14,117 nt of DNA from Stenotrophomonas sp. Its GTDB lineage: Bacteria; Pseudomonadota; Gammaproteobacteria; Xanthomonadales; Xanthomonadaceae. Where the stretch lies: contig DMZT01000468.1 of NCBI GenBank assembly GCA_003484865.1, forward strand, positions 1 to 14,117, read 5' to 3'. The notes beneath the pieces are model-generated. The model had not been told where the DNA came from. It ran no database searches and worked only from the letters and a program-made list of their open reading frames with translations. Positions 1 through 10,838 of this stretch are shown here, piece after piece (the stretch's first letter is position 1; every line of letters begins with the position of its first letter). The translations under genes were made by a program, and so were the position numbers.

Positions 1-752
1 GCCCCAACGGCGCCGGCAAGACCACCCTGCTCAAGGCGCTGCTCGGCCTGACCTCGGTGGAAGGCGAGCTGCGCGTGCTCGGGCTGGACCCGACCGAGCA
101 GCGCAACGCCCTGATGAACGATGTGTGCTTCATCGCCGACGTGGCGGTGCTGCCGCGCTGGATGAAGGTGCGCGAGGCCATCGATTTCGTCGCCGGCACC
201 CATCCGCGTTTCGACCGGGCGCGCTGCGAGCGCTTCCTGGCCTCCACCAAGCTGCATCCCAAGCAGCGCGTGCGCGAACTGTCCAAGGGCATGATCGTGC
301 AGCTGCACCTGGCCCTGGTGATGGCCATCGATGCCAAGGTACTGGTGCTGGACGAGCCGACCTTGGGCCTGGACATCCTGTACCGCAAGGAGTTCTACCA
401 GCGTCTGCTGGAGGACTACTTCGATGAGCAGAAGACGATCATCGTCACCACCCACCAGGTGGAAGAGATCGAGCACATCCTCACCGATGTGATGTTCATC
501 CGCGATGGCCGCATCGTGCTCACCACCGATATGGAAGACATCGGCGAGCGCTATACCGAAGTGCTGGTGTCGGCCGATGCCGTCGAGGCCGCGCGCGCAC
601 TCAAGCCGATCGACGAACGCGCCCTGCCCTTCGGCAAGACCGTGCTGCTGTTCGACGGGGTGCCACGCGCCCAGCTCACGCCCTTGGGCGAAATCCGCAG
701 CCCGGGGCTGGCGGATCTGTTCGTGGCCATCATGAAGGGAACCTACGCATGA
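1..752 (+). CDS. ABC transporter ATP-binding protein, 5'-partial
   Basis: Nucleotide-binding subunit of an ABC transporter, expected at the cytoplasmic face of the inner membrane and driving the permease encoded next to it. The reading frame is open from base 3, so the start and roughly the first 35 residues lie upstream of the window. Visible motifs: Walker A remnant PNGAGKTT (bases 3-26), signature LSKGM (279-293; a variant of LSGGQ), Walker B VLVLDE followed by PTLGLD (339-374), and the H-loop histidine in TTHQ (453-455). The usual Q-loop glutamine position appears to be Asp within FIAD. The last ~80 residues form a C-terminal extension after the ATPase core, as in BcrA/YtrB-type ATPases. 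The stop overlaps the next start (ATGA), so the two are translationally coupled. The substrate cannot be read from the sequence. The family assignment is firm; the subfamily is tentative. Confidence 0.93.
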   Translation, partial: PNGAGKTTLLKALLGLTSVEGELRVLGLDPTEQRNALMNDVCFIADVAVLPRWMKVREAIDFVAGTHPRFDRARCERFLASTKLHPKQRVRELSKGMIVQLHLALVMAIDAKVLVLDEPTLGLDILYRKEFYQRLLEDYFDEQKTIIVTTHQVEEIEHILTDVMFIRDGRIVLTTDMEDIGERYTEVLVSADAVEAARALKPIDERALPFGKTVLLFDGVPRAQLTPLGEIRSPGLADLFVAIMKGTYA

Positions 753-1777
753 ACACCGTCAACCACCCCATCAGCAAGGCCAGCTCGTTCAAGTGGCTGC
801 TCAAGCGTGAGTACTGGGAAAACCGCGGCGGGTTCCTGTATGCGCCGGTGATCGCCGGCGGCATCTCGCTGGTGATGAGCCTGCTCGGCATCGTGTTCGG
901 CTTGGTGGCCATGCACCGTGCGGTCAAGAGCGGCGGCCTCCACCTCAACGACGAAAATGTCAGCATCAACGGCCTGGACCTGAGTCTGCTGACCAGCAAG
1001 CTCGATGCCAAGAACCTGCATGACCTGGCCAACGGCCTGGATCTGACCCTGATCCTGAGCTCGGGCTGGCCGCTGATCGTGCTCGCCTTCGTGGTGTTCT
1101 TCTACTGCCTGGGCGCCCTGTACGACGACCGTCGCGACCGCAGCATCCTGTTCTGGAAGTCATTGCCGCTGTCGGATACGTCCACCGTCCTGTCCAAGGC
1201 CGTGAGTGCGCTGCTGATCGCCCCGCTCATCGCGGTGATCGCCTCGGCCCTGACCATGTTCGGCTTCCTGGTGATGATCTCGATCGTGGTGATCGCCCAC
1301 GGCGGCGATCCGATGCTGCTGATCTGGGGTCCGGCCAGCCCGCTGACCATTCTCGCCGGTCACCTGTCCTGGATCCCGGTCTACCTGCTCTGGGCCCTGC
1401 CGACCGTTGGCTGGCTGCTGCTGTGCTCGGCCTGGGCCAAGACCAAGCCGTTCCTGTGGGCGGTGATGCTGCCGCTGTTCGCCGGCATCATCGTCAGCAC
1501 CACCAAGGTGATGACCCTGTTCGACCTGACCGGCGGCTGGTTCTGGAAGCACATCGTGGGCCGCCTGCTGCTCAGCGCGGTCCCGGCCAGCGACCAGTTC
1601 TACCGCGGCGAGTCGATGTTCAGCGGCAACGGCAACATGGACAACCTGGTCAACGAACTGGGCCCGAGCCACCAACTGGCTGCCTTCGCGATGCCGGAAC
1701 TGTGGATCGGTGCCGCCGTCGGCGTGGTGTTCCTGTTCCTGGCCATCCGCCTGCGCCGCCGCGCCGGCGAAATCTGA
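749..1777 (+). CDS. ABC-2-type transporter permease
   Basis: Integral inner-membrane subunit (342 residues) that would pair with the preceding ATPase. Hydrophobic segments lie at about residues 29-54, 105-125, 148-184 (long enough for two helices), 200-228, 235-252 and 317-335, giving six or seven membrane spans. The segment around residues 126-150 (YDDRRDRSILFWKSLPLSD) resembles a cytoplasmic loop common in ABC-2 permeases. The N-terminus carries basic residues before the first span and the C-terminus ends in an Arg-rich stretch (RLRRR), both consistent with a cytoplasmic location. A good ribosome site, GAAGGGA (734-740), lies 8 nt before the ATG, and the ATGA overlap fixes the start. A role in export or envelope maintenance is inference; the substrate is unknown. 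Confidence 0.88.
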   Translation: MNTVNHPISKASSFKWLLKREYWENRGGFLYAPVIAGGISLVMSLLGIVFGLVAMHRAVKSGGLHLNDENVSINGLDLSLLTSKLDAKNLHDLANGLDLTLILSSGWPLIVLAFVVFFYCLGALYDDRRDRSILFWKSLPLSDTSTVLSKAVSALLIAPLIAVIASALTMFGFLVMISIVVIAHGGDPMLLIWGPASPLTILAGHLSWIPVYLLWALPTVGWLLLCSAWAKTKPFLWAVMLPLFAGIIVSTTKVMTLFDLTGGWFWKHIVGRLLLSAVPASDQFYRGESMFSGNGNMDNLVNELGPSHQLAAFAMPELWIGAAVGVVFLFLAIRLRRRAGEI

Positions 1778-1804
1778 TCCCTGCCCTTCATCGAGGAACC
1801 GCCC

Positions 1805-2689
1805 ATGATCCGCACGCTCGCTGTTGCTTCCCTGCTGTTGCTGCCGCTGACCGCGCTCGCCAATGAGCCGCAGTGCACGTTCAACGAAGCCCGTGACCTG
1901 AAGCTCGACCTGGCCGGCGCCAAGGCGGTGGTGTTCGAAGTGAACCAGCACGATCTGGTGCTGCAGGCTGGCCCGGGCGCGGCCCAGCTCGGGGGGCGCG
2001 CCTGCGCCTCCAACGCGGATTGGCTGCGCGAACTGACCGTGACCCAGCAGAAGGTCGGCGACAAGCTCGTCGTCCGCCTGCAGCGCGACGCCCGCAACAC
2101 GCTCACCATCAGCGGCAGCAGCTATGCCTACCTGGACATGCGCGGCACAGTACCGGACTCGATCCTGGTCCAGCTCAAGGTCGGCTCGGGCGATGCCAGC
2201 GTCACCGGTGCGCACTCGCTGAGCGCGGACGTCGGCTCGGGTGACATCAAGCTTCAGGAGATCAAAGGCCTGGTGACCGCAGCGGTCGGCTCGGGCGATG
2301 TCATCCTCGACGGTGCCGGTGCGCTGAACCTGCTCTCGGTCGGTTCGGGCGATTTCAAGGCCCGCAACATCCGCGGGGACGCCAAGGTCGGCACGATCGG
2401 CTCGGGCGACTTCGAGCTGGATACGGTCGGTGGCAACGTCGAGATCGGCGTGGTCGGCTCCGGGGATACCGATGTGCGCAAAGCCAAGGGCAACGTGCGC
2501 GTCGGCACCGTCGGCTCCGGCGACACCGACCTGCGCGATATCGGCGGCAGCGTCACCGTGGACCGTCATGGGTCGGGCGATGTCACCGCGCGCGATGTCG
2601 GCGGCGACCTGCGCGTGGCCAGCAGCGGCAGCGGCGATATCCGCCACAGCAACGTGCGCGGCCGGGTTGAACTGCCGCGCGGCAAGTAA
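1805..2689 (+). CDS. Secreted GSGD-repeat protein (GIN/DUF2807-like putative adhesin)
   Basis: A 294-residue exported protein. Residues 1-19 form a signal peptide ending in ALA, with cleavage likely before Asn20. Two cysteines (24 and 67) could form a disulfide in the mature N-terminal part. From residue 127 to the C-terminus the motif GSGD recurs nine times, at residues 127, 144, 162, 180, 199, 218, 237, 256 and 275, with hydrophobic/charged alternation between repeats. This periodicity of 17-19 residues suits a right-handed beta-solenoid and matches the GIN/DUF2807 (also DUF4097-like) head-domain families as I recall them. The ribosome site GAGGAA (1793-1798) lies 6 nt before the ATG. Only 27 nt separate it from the permease gene, so it is probably in the same operon. 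Periplasmic or surface location is inferred; biochemical function is unknown. Confidence 0.82.
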   Translation: MIRTLAVASLLLLPLTALANEPQCTFNEARDLKLDLAGAKAVVFEVNQHDLVLQAGPGAAQLGGRACASNADWLRELTVTQQKVGDKLVVRLQRDARNTLTISGSSYAYLDMRGTVPDSILVQLKVGSGDASVTGAHSLSADVGSGDIKLQEIKGLVTAAVGSGDVILDGAGALNLLSVGSGDFKARNIRGDAKVGTIGSGDFELDTVGGNVEIGVVGSGDTDVRKAKGNVRVGTVGSGDTDLRDIGGSVTVDRHGSGDVTARDVGGDLRVASSGSGDIRHSNVRGRVELPRGK

Positions 2690-2719
2690 GCCTCTCTTCT
2701 CCTCTGACGGATACGCATC

Positions 2720-3328
2720 ATGACGACTCGACTGCTGCTGCCTGCCCTGCTGTTGTGCCTGCCGATCGCAGCCTGTACCGCCCCCGACAGTGGCAAGGGC
2801 AAGGCGCCCGCCGACCAGACCGCCGCCGCCCCGGCGACCAGCGCGCTGGATACCGATGGCATCGGCAAGACCGTGCAGGAGGCCACCGAGAAGGCCCGCC
2901 GGGAGATCAGCCAGGGCAACATTTCCATCGCCAACGGGAAGACCCCGAAGGCGGAGATCAGCCCCCAGGGCGACCTGCTCATCGACGGCAAGGCGGTCAC
3001 CGTGGACGCCCACCAGCGGGCGCTGCTGCTGGACTACCGCAAGCAGGTCGAGCAGCTCGCCAACGCCGGCATGGAAATCGGCGTGGCCGGTGCCAATCTG
3101 GGCGTGAAGGCGGCCGGCGAAGCGATCAAAGGCATGTTCTCCGGCGACACCCAGGGCATTGAGGCGCGCGTGAATGAAGAAGCCAGGAAGATCGAGGATC
3201 AGGCCCAGAGGCTGTGCGGGCTGCTGCCCGGCATGATGGCCAGGCAGCAGGCGCTGGCCGCCGCGCTGCCGGCCTTCCAGCCGTACGCGACGATGGACCA
3301 GAGCGACATCGACGACTGCGGCAAGTAA
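2720..3328 (+). CDS. DUF2884 (YggN-like) family lipoprotein
   Basis: A 202-residue putative lipoprotein. The N-terminus is a short signal sequence ending in the lipobox IAAC, making Cys19 the lipidated residue. An Ala/Pro-rich spacer (about 20-45) follows, as expected for a tether. The core at about 66-120 (NISIANGKTPKAEISPQG, then LLIDGK and a DAHQRALLLDYRKQ segment) resembles the DUF2884/YggN family, whose function is not known to me. Cysteines 166 and 200 could pair in the periplasm. The region 50-170 is rich in helix-forming, charged residues. The gene lies 30 nt after the GSGD-repeat gene; the ribosome site is weak (GACGGAT, 2706-2712). Lipoprotein status is well supported by sequence; the family call is from recall, without a profile search. 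Confidence 0.75.
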   Translation: MTTRLLLPALLLCLPIAACTAPDSGKGKAPADQTAAAPATSALDTDGIGKTVQEATEKARREISQGNISIANGKTPKAEISPQGDLLIDGKAVTVDAHQRALLLDYRKQVEQLANAGMEIGVAGANLGVKAAGEAIKGMFSGDTQGIEARVNEEARKIEDQAQRLCGLLPGMMARQQALAAALPAFQPYATMDQSDIDDCGK

Positions 3329-3336
3329 CCCCGGCA

Positions 3337-3363
3337 CTGCCTGCGACGATGCGTCGCAGGCAG
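3337..3363 (+). repeat. Perfect 12-bp inverted repeat after the DUF2884 gene
   Basis: CTGCCTGCGACG (3337-3348), a 3-nt loop ATG, and its exact reverse complement (3352-3363) form a very stable GC-rich hairpin 8 nt after the stop codon of the lipoprotein gene. No T-tract follows on either strand, so it is not a canonical intrinsic terminator. It could block 3'-end decay, partly terminate transcription, or be one copy of a dispersed palindromic element. I see no second copy in this window. Confidence 0.6.
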
Positions 3364-3385
3364 GCCCTTCCCGGTGCGGGAGGAC

Positions 3386-3391
3386 TACAAT
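3386..3391 (+). promoter_or_regulatory. Candidate -10 element (TACAAT) for the small lipoprotein gene
   Basis: TACAAT matches the sigma-70 -10 consensus at 5 of 6 positions and lies 31 nt before the ATG at 3423, downstream of the hairpin. No recognisable -35 hexamer lies 15-19 bp upstream. If used, it gives a leader of about 25 nt without a Shine-Dalgarno site. Confidence 0.35.
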
Positions 3392-3422
3392 CTCCCCTCC
3401 CGTCGCATGCGTTGCCCTGCTC

Positions 3423-3848
3423 ATGAAGAAGCTGAGTCTGTTGCTGTTCGCCCTGTTCTGCCTGGTCGCCACCGGTTGCGATCAGGAGTACCGCAATCAC
3501 CGCGCCGAGCGCAGCAAGCCCAAGATCACCGTCAGCGACGGCATGGTCACCGTGCGCCGCGCACCTGCGCCGAACATCATCATCCTGCCCAACGGGCACA
3601 TGAAGATCGATGAGATCGAAATTCCGCTCAATGAGGAGCAGCAGGCGATGCTGCAGGGCATGTTCGGCCAGCTGCAGGTGCTGCGCCAGAACACCCTGAC
3701 CGACGCCCCGCCGGACCCGGCCAAGCGCTCGGTGAAAATCCAGGTGCCGGACGGCATGCAGCCGATCCCGCCGGATCTGATCACGAAGATCCCCGAGTTC
3801 AAGGATTACACCGAGACCTTCGGCAATCTGCAGGCCGCTCGCCACTGA
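3423..3848 (+). CDS. Small putative lipoprotein, divergent relative of the preceding DUF2884-like protein
   Basis: A 141-residue putative lipoprotein of unknown function. MKK plus a hydrophobic stretch leads to VATGC, giving a lipidated Cys19; Ala at the -3 position makes the lipobox slightly atypical. The segment 33-90 (KITVSDGMVTVR, IIILPNGHMKID, then PLNEEQQAMLQ) follows the same order as residues 66-120 of the neighbouring lipoprotein: a short beta strand ending in (N/D)G, an I.P.G motif, (L/M).ID, and a (D/N)..Q.A.L helix start. I infer divergent paralogy, with the helical second half of the larger protein replaced here by a Pro-rich tail (about 95-125). No Shine-Dalgarno site is visible before the ATG; the lipoprotein signal supports the chosen start. 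It is the last gene before the terminator and may be transcribed partly from its own promoter. Confidence 0.75.
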   Translation: MKKLSLLLFALFCLVATGCDQEYRNHRAERSKPKITVSDGMVTVRRAPAPNIIILPNGHMKIDEIEIPLNEEQQAMLQGMFGQLQVLRQNTLTDAPPDPAKRSVKIQVPDGMQPIPPDLITKIPEFKDYTETFGNLQAARH

Positions 3849-3870
3849 GTTTGGGCGGGGACTCGCGCAC

Positions 3871-3899
3871 AAAAAAACGGGCCGTTCGGCCCGTTTTTT
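3871..3899. terminator. Bidirectional rho-independent terminator
   Basis: CGGGCC (3878-3883), loop GTTC, GGCCCG (3888-3893), flanked by seven A on the left (3871-3877) and six T on the right (3894-3899). Each strand therefore reads a GC stem followed by a U-tract. It lies between the small lipoprotein gene (+) and fumC (-), which converge here, and serves both. Confidence 0.93.
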
Positions 3900-3919
3900 A
3901 TTTCAGGTCATACGCGCGC

Positions 3920-5332
<1,413 letters not shown>

Positions 5333-5415
5333 TGCTTCAACTCCGCACGTCTTTCGTGGATGAAAGGGAACCTGCGGCTGGCAACGGGCCTGATTCCCTG
5401 GCTGGCGGCTCTGAG

Positions 5416-5445
5416 CACGATACTCTCAAGCACCGCTGAAACCCA
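5416..5445 (-). promoter_or_regulatory. Weak candidate promoter for fumC
   Basis: Read on the minus strand, TTGGGT (plus 5440-5445) and TATCGT (plus 5416-5421) are separated by 18 bp and would start transcription about 75 nt before the fumC ATG. The matches to consensus are only 3/6 and 4/6, so this is a suggestion, not a call. Confidence 0.2.
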
Positions 5446-5463
5446 AGACCGTGAGTGATCGGC

Positions 5464-5469
5464 TAGACT
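5464..5469 (+). promoter_or_regulatory. Candidate -10 element (TAGACT) for the CNNM-type gene
   Basis: TAGACT matches TATAAT at 4 of 6 positions in the divergent fumC/CNNM intergenic region. It lies 36 nt before the ATG of the possible 41-codon ORF and about 160 nt before the CNNM start. No -35 partner is evident at normal spacing. Confidence 0.22.
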
Positions 5470-5505
5470 CGGGATCCGCTTCCATTCAGACAGCCTGCCG
5501 CCCCC

Positions 5506-5627
5506 ATGGGTGACGATCCCGACAGTAGTACCGGGCGTGCCGCCGCGCACGCATCGATGACCGCCCTCGCCGCCCCGGCGACCGCGGGTACCCCTTCGCC
5601 CCTGGCAGCGCCGCTGCGGGGCCGCGA

Positions 5628-5631
<4 letters not shown>
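5506..5631 (+). CDS. Possible 41-codon upstream ORF overlapping the CNNM gene
   Basis: An ATG at 5506 opens a 41-residue frame rich in Ala, Pro and Ser/Thr, ending in a TGA that overlaps the ATG of the next gene as ATGA. No Shine-Dalgarno site precedes it and no domain is recognisable. GC at third positions is high but lower than in the neighbouring genes. A short GC hairpin (5605-5617) falls inside it, just before the downstream start. It could be a translational-coupling leader, or a chance ORF in high-GC DNA. The rest of the intergenic region (5333-5505) shows only the fumC ribosome site and weak promoter-like hexamers. Confidence 0.25.
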
Positions 5632-8355
<2,724 letters not shown>

Positions 8356-8418
8356 AGGCATGGGCACGGCACCGTCGCGCCCCCGAATACCCGTCTATAC
8401 GCTGCAAGGATCTCCCCC

Positions 8419-9822
8419 ATGGCCGCACGCAAGACCAAAACCCCCGTCATCGACATCCAGGCCCGCCCCGGCCTTCCGCTGGGCATGCCCGCCGCCACCT
8501 TCCTGCGCGACTACTGGCAGAAGCGCCCGCTGCTCATCCGCGGCGCCTTCCCCGATTTCGAAACGCCGGTCCAGCCCGAAGACCTCGCCGGCCTGGCCTG
8601 CGAGGAAGGCGCCCTGTCGCGCCTGATCACCCACGACCGCGCCACCGATGGCTGGAGCGTGCGTACCGGCCCGTTCCAGGAAGAAGAGTTCCCGGGCATG
8701 CCCGACCACGACTGGACCCTGCTGGTCCAGGACGTGGACAAGTGGGACGCCGACGTGCGCGCCCTGATCAGCCACTTCAACTTCCTGCCGCGCTGGCGCA
8801 TGGATGACGTGATGATCAGCTTCGCCGCCACCGGCGGCTCGGTCGGGGCGCATGTCGACCAGTACGACGTCTTCCTGCTGCAGGCTTACGGCCACCGCCG
8901 CTGGCAGATCGATGCCAGCGAATCCATCAAGGGCAAGCGCCCGCCGCTGGACTTCCGCGACGACGTCGAACTCAAGCTGCTGCGCCGCTTCAAGCCGACC
9001 CACGACTGGGTGCTGGCCCCGGGCGACATGCTCTACCTGCCGCCGAACGTGCCGCACAACGGCGTCGCCGAAGACCCCTGCCTGACCTTCTCCTTCGGCA
9101 TGCGTGCCCCGGCCTCGGCCGAGCTGATCAGCGACTACCTCGATACCCTGATTGACGGTGCCGACGAGTCCATCCGTTACCAGGATCCGGACCTGAAAGT
9201 GCCGCAGGACCCGAACGAGATCGACGTGGTCTCGATGAATCGCGTGGTCGAAGCGCTCAATGCGATCCGCATGAACGACCCGGACAAGCTCGGCGACTGG
9301 TTCGGCCGCTTCATCACCACCTACCGCGCCGCCGGGGAAGTGATGGCGCACGGCGAACCGCTGCCGCGCGAGGAGATCGAAGCCGCGCTGGGCGCGGGCG
9401 TGGAATTGCAGCGCCACCCGTGGGCGCGCCTGGCCTGGCGCCGTGCCAAGCGTGGCGCCAGCCTGTACTGCAGCGGCCTGGACTTCGCCCTGCCGGTCAA
9501 GGATGCCCAGGTACTGGCCGGCACCGAACAGATCGGCGCGGCGCTGTACCAGAAGCTCTCGGCCAAGGGCCGTGATGCCGTGCAGGCGCTGGTCGCCGGC
9601 GGCTTCTACCAGCTGGTGGACGATGCCGGGTTGGAGGATGAAGACGACTACGTCGCCGAGTACGACATCGTCGACGGCACCGACGCGGTCGAGGTCATCG
9701 ATGACGAGGCCATCCAGGCCGACGTGCACGAGGTCACCATCCATGACGACGGCATCGAAGTGATCGTCGATTTCGATGACAGCGACGAGACTGACGGCAA
9801 GGACGAGCCCCCGCGCGGCTGA
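8419..9822 (+). CDS. roxA: RoxA/YcfD-like JmjC (cupin) ribosomal oxygenase with acidic C-terminal tail
   Basis: Predicted Fe(II)/2-oxoglutarate-dependent protein hydroxylase; the E. coli homologue YcfD/RoxA hydroxylates an arginine of ribosomal protein L16. The iron-binding facial triad is visible as His145 and Asp147 in AHVDQYDVF and His213 in LPPNVPHNG. The N-terminal FLRDYWQKRPLLIRGAF (28-44) is a conserved entry segment of this family. A winged-helix-like C-terminal part follows to about residue 400 (HPWARLAW, then a single hydrophobic SGLDFALP stretch). At 467 residues it exceeds the E. coli protein (about 373) mainly by a tail from about 401: 28 of the last 67 residues are Asp/Glu against two Lys/Arg. 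AAGGAT (8406-8411) sits 7 nt before the ATG. It lies 63 nt after purB and 14 nt before the GNAT gene. The L16 target is inferred by homology. Confidence 0.88.
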   Translation: MAARKTKTPVIDIQARPGLPLGMPAATFLRDYWQKRPLLIRGAFPDFETPVQPEDLAGLACEEGALSRLITHDRATDGWSVRTGPFQEEEFPGMPDHDWTLLVQDVDKWDADVRALISHFNFLPRWRMDDVMISFAATGGSVGAHVDQYDVFLLQAYGHRRWQIDASESIKGKRPPLDFRDDVELKLLRRFKPTHDWVLAPGDMLYLPPNVPHNGVAEDPCLTFSFGMRAPASAELISDYLDTLIDGADESIRYQDPDLKVPQDPNEIDVVSMNRVVEALNAIRMNDPDKLGDWFGRFITTYRAAGEVMAHGEPLPREEIEAALGAGVELQRHPWARLAWRRAKRGASLYCSGLDFALPVKDAQVLAGTEQIGAALYQKLSAKGRDAVQALVAGGFYQLVDDAGLEDEDDYVAEYDIVDGTDAVEVIDDEAIQADVHEVTIHDDGIEVIVDFDDSDETDGKDEPPRG

Positions 9823-9836
9823 TCCGCCCGCCCGCC

Positions 9837-10745
9837 ATGGCCGCCTCCGGTTTCCAGGTTGACGTGGTCGATTACCCGGCGCAGCACGCGGCGCTGCACC
9901 GGGTGCGGTTCACCGTGTTCGTCGACGAACAGCAGGTACCGGCCGAGCTGGAGATCGACGCGCTCGATCCCCTCAGCGTGCACGTGCTGGCCCGGGACAC
10001 CGACGGCGCGCCGATCGGTGCCGGCCGGCTCACCCCGGATGGGCGGATCGGCCGGATGGCGGTGCTGGCCGCCTGGCGCGGCAAAGGCGTCGGCGACGCC
10101 CTGCTGCAGGCCCTGATCGATCAGGCCCGGGCCCGTGGCTGGCGCGAGGTCGGGCTGCATGCGCAGCTGCCGGCCCGCGTGTTCTACACCCGGCAGGGCT
10201 TCCTGCCGGAGGGCGAGGTGTTCGACGAGGCCGGTATCGCCCACCAGCACATGCGCCTGACCCTGTCCGGAGCGGTCGCGATCGACCGGGCCGAGGACGC
10301 CGTGGCGATCACCACCGCACTGGTCCACCGCGCCCGCCGCCAGCTCTGGATCCACAGCCGCCAGCTCGACCCCGGCCTGCTTGATGCACCGCCGGTGCTG
10401 GAGGCGCTGCGACGCTACGCCACCGCCCGCCACGACAAACAGGCCTGGCTGATCGTCCACGACAGCGCCGCCATCCGGCAGGCCGGCTCGCCCCTGTTGA
10501 CCCTGCTGCAGCGCCTGCCGAGCGTCTTCCGGGTGCGCGAAGTGAGCGATCCGATCGACCGCGCGACGGCATCGGCCTGCCTGCTCAATGACGCGGGCGA
10601 CTACTACTTTCGTCTGAGTGGCCACCGCTTCGACGGTGAGGCGGGTGTGTCCCAGCCGGCACGTTCGCGGCCGTTGCAGGACGGTTTGCAGCGCGTATGG
10701 GAACGTTCGCGTGATTGCAGCGAACTGCGCGCACTGGGCCTGTAG
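9837..10745 (+). CDS. GNAT-family N-acetyltransferase with C-terminal PLD-like domain
   Basis: A two-part protein of 302 residues. Residues 1-145 form a GNAT acetyltransferase: the acyl-CoA-binding motif A is seen in RMAVLAAWRGKGVGDALLQA (73-92), with RGKGVG as the pyrophosphate loop, and motif B in ARVFYTRQGF (113-122). FTVFVDEQQVP (25-35) is typical of the ElaA-like subgroup. Residues 150-300 are a second domain whose order of elements (ITTALVHRARRQLWIHSRQL, a helix, AWLIVHDS, then LLNDAGDYYFRL and a final VWERS helix) resembles a phospholipase-D-like fold without the HxK motif, so it is probably non-catalytic. I recall such C-terminal domains in Xanthomonadaceae and Pseudomonas GNATs but cannot name one firmly. 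No ribosome site is visible; with only 14 nt after the preceding stop, coupling is likely. The acetyl acceptor is unknown. Confidence 0.82.
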   Translation: MAASGFQVDVVDYPAQHAALHRVRFTVFVDEQQVPAELEIDALDPLSVHVLARDTDGAPIGAGRLTPDGRIGRMAVLAAWRGKGVGDALLQALIDQARARGWREVGLHAQLPARVFYTRQGFLPEGEVFDEAGIAHQHMRLTLSGAVAIDRAEDAVAITTALVHRARRQLWIHSRQLDPGLLDAPPVLEALRRYATARHDKQAWLIVHDSAAIRQAGSPLLTLLQRLPSVFRVREVSDPIDRATASACLLNDAGDYYFRLSGHRFDGEAGVSQPARSRPLQDGLQRVWERSRDCSELRALGL

Positions 10746-10832
10746 CTCACCCCACGCTCCCGAACCTGTCTGGGAATGACACCGCGGTCCCCGCACTGGC
10801 CCGTACGGTGCCCCTTCCTGTCTCGATGGGGG

Positions 10833-10838
10833 TACAAT
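10833..10838 (+). promoter_or_regulatory. Candidate -10 element (TACAAT) for sucAB
   Basis: TACAAT (5 of 6 to consensus) in the 185-nt gap between the GNAT gene and sucA. It would place the transcript start near 10845 and a leader of about 85 nt before the GTG. No -35 hexamer is recognisable at 15-19 bp. I see no terminator for the upstream genes in this gap. Confidence 0.38.

Noticed and set aside
1160..3472. A 770-codon open frame on the minus strand opposite the permease, GSGD and lipoprotein genes
   Set aside because: Long antisense frames are common in high-GC DNA with few A/T-rich stop codons. Its composition (His, Gln, Asp, Arg-rich) is that of a reverse-complement shadow, and the plus-strand genes have signal peptides, lipoboxes and ribosome sites.
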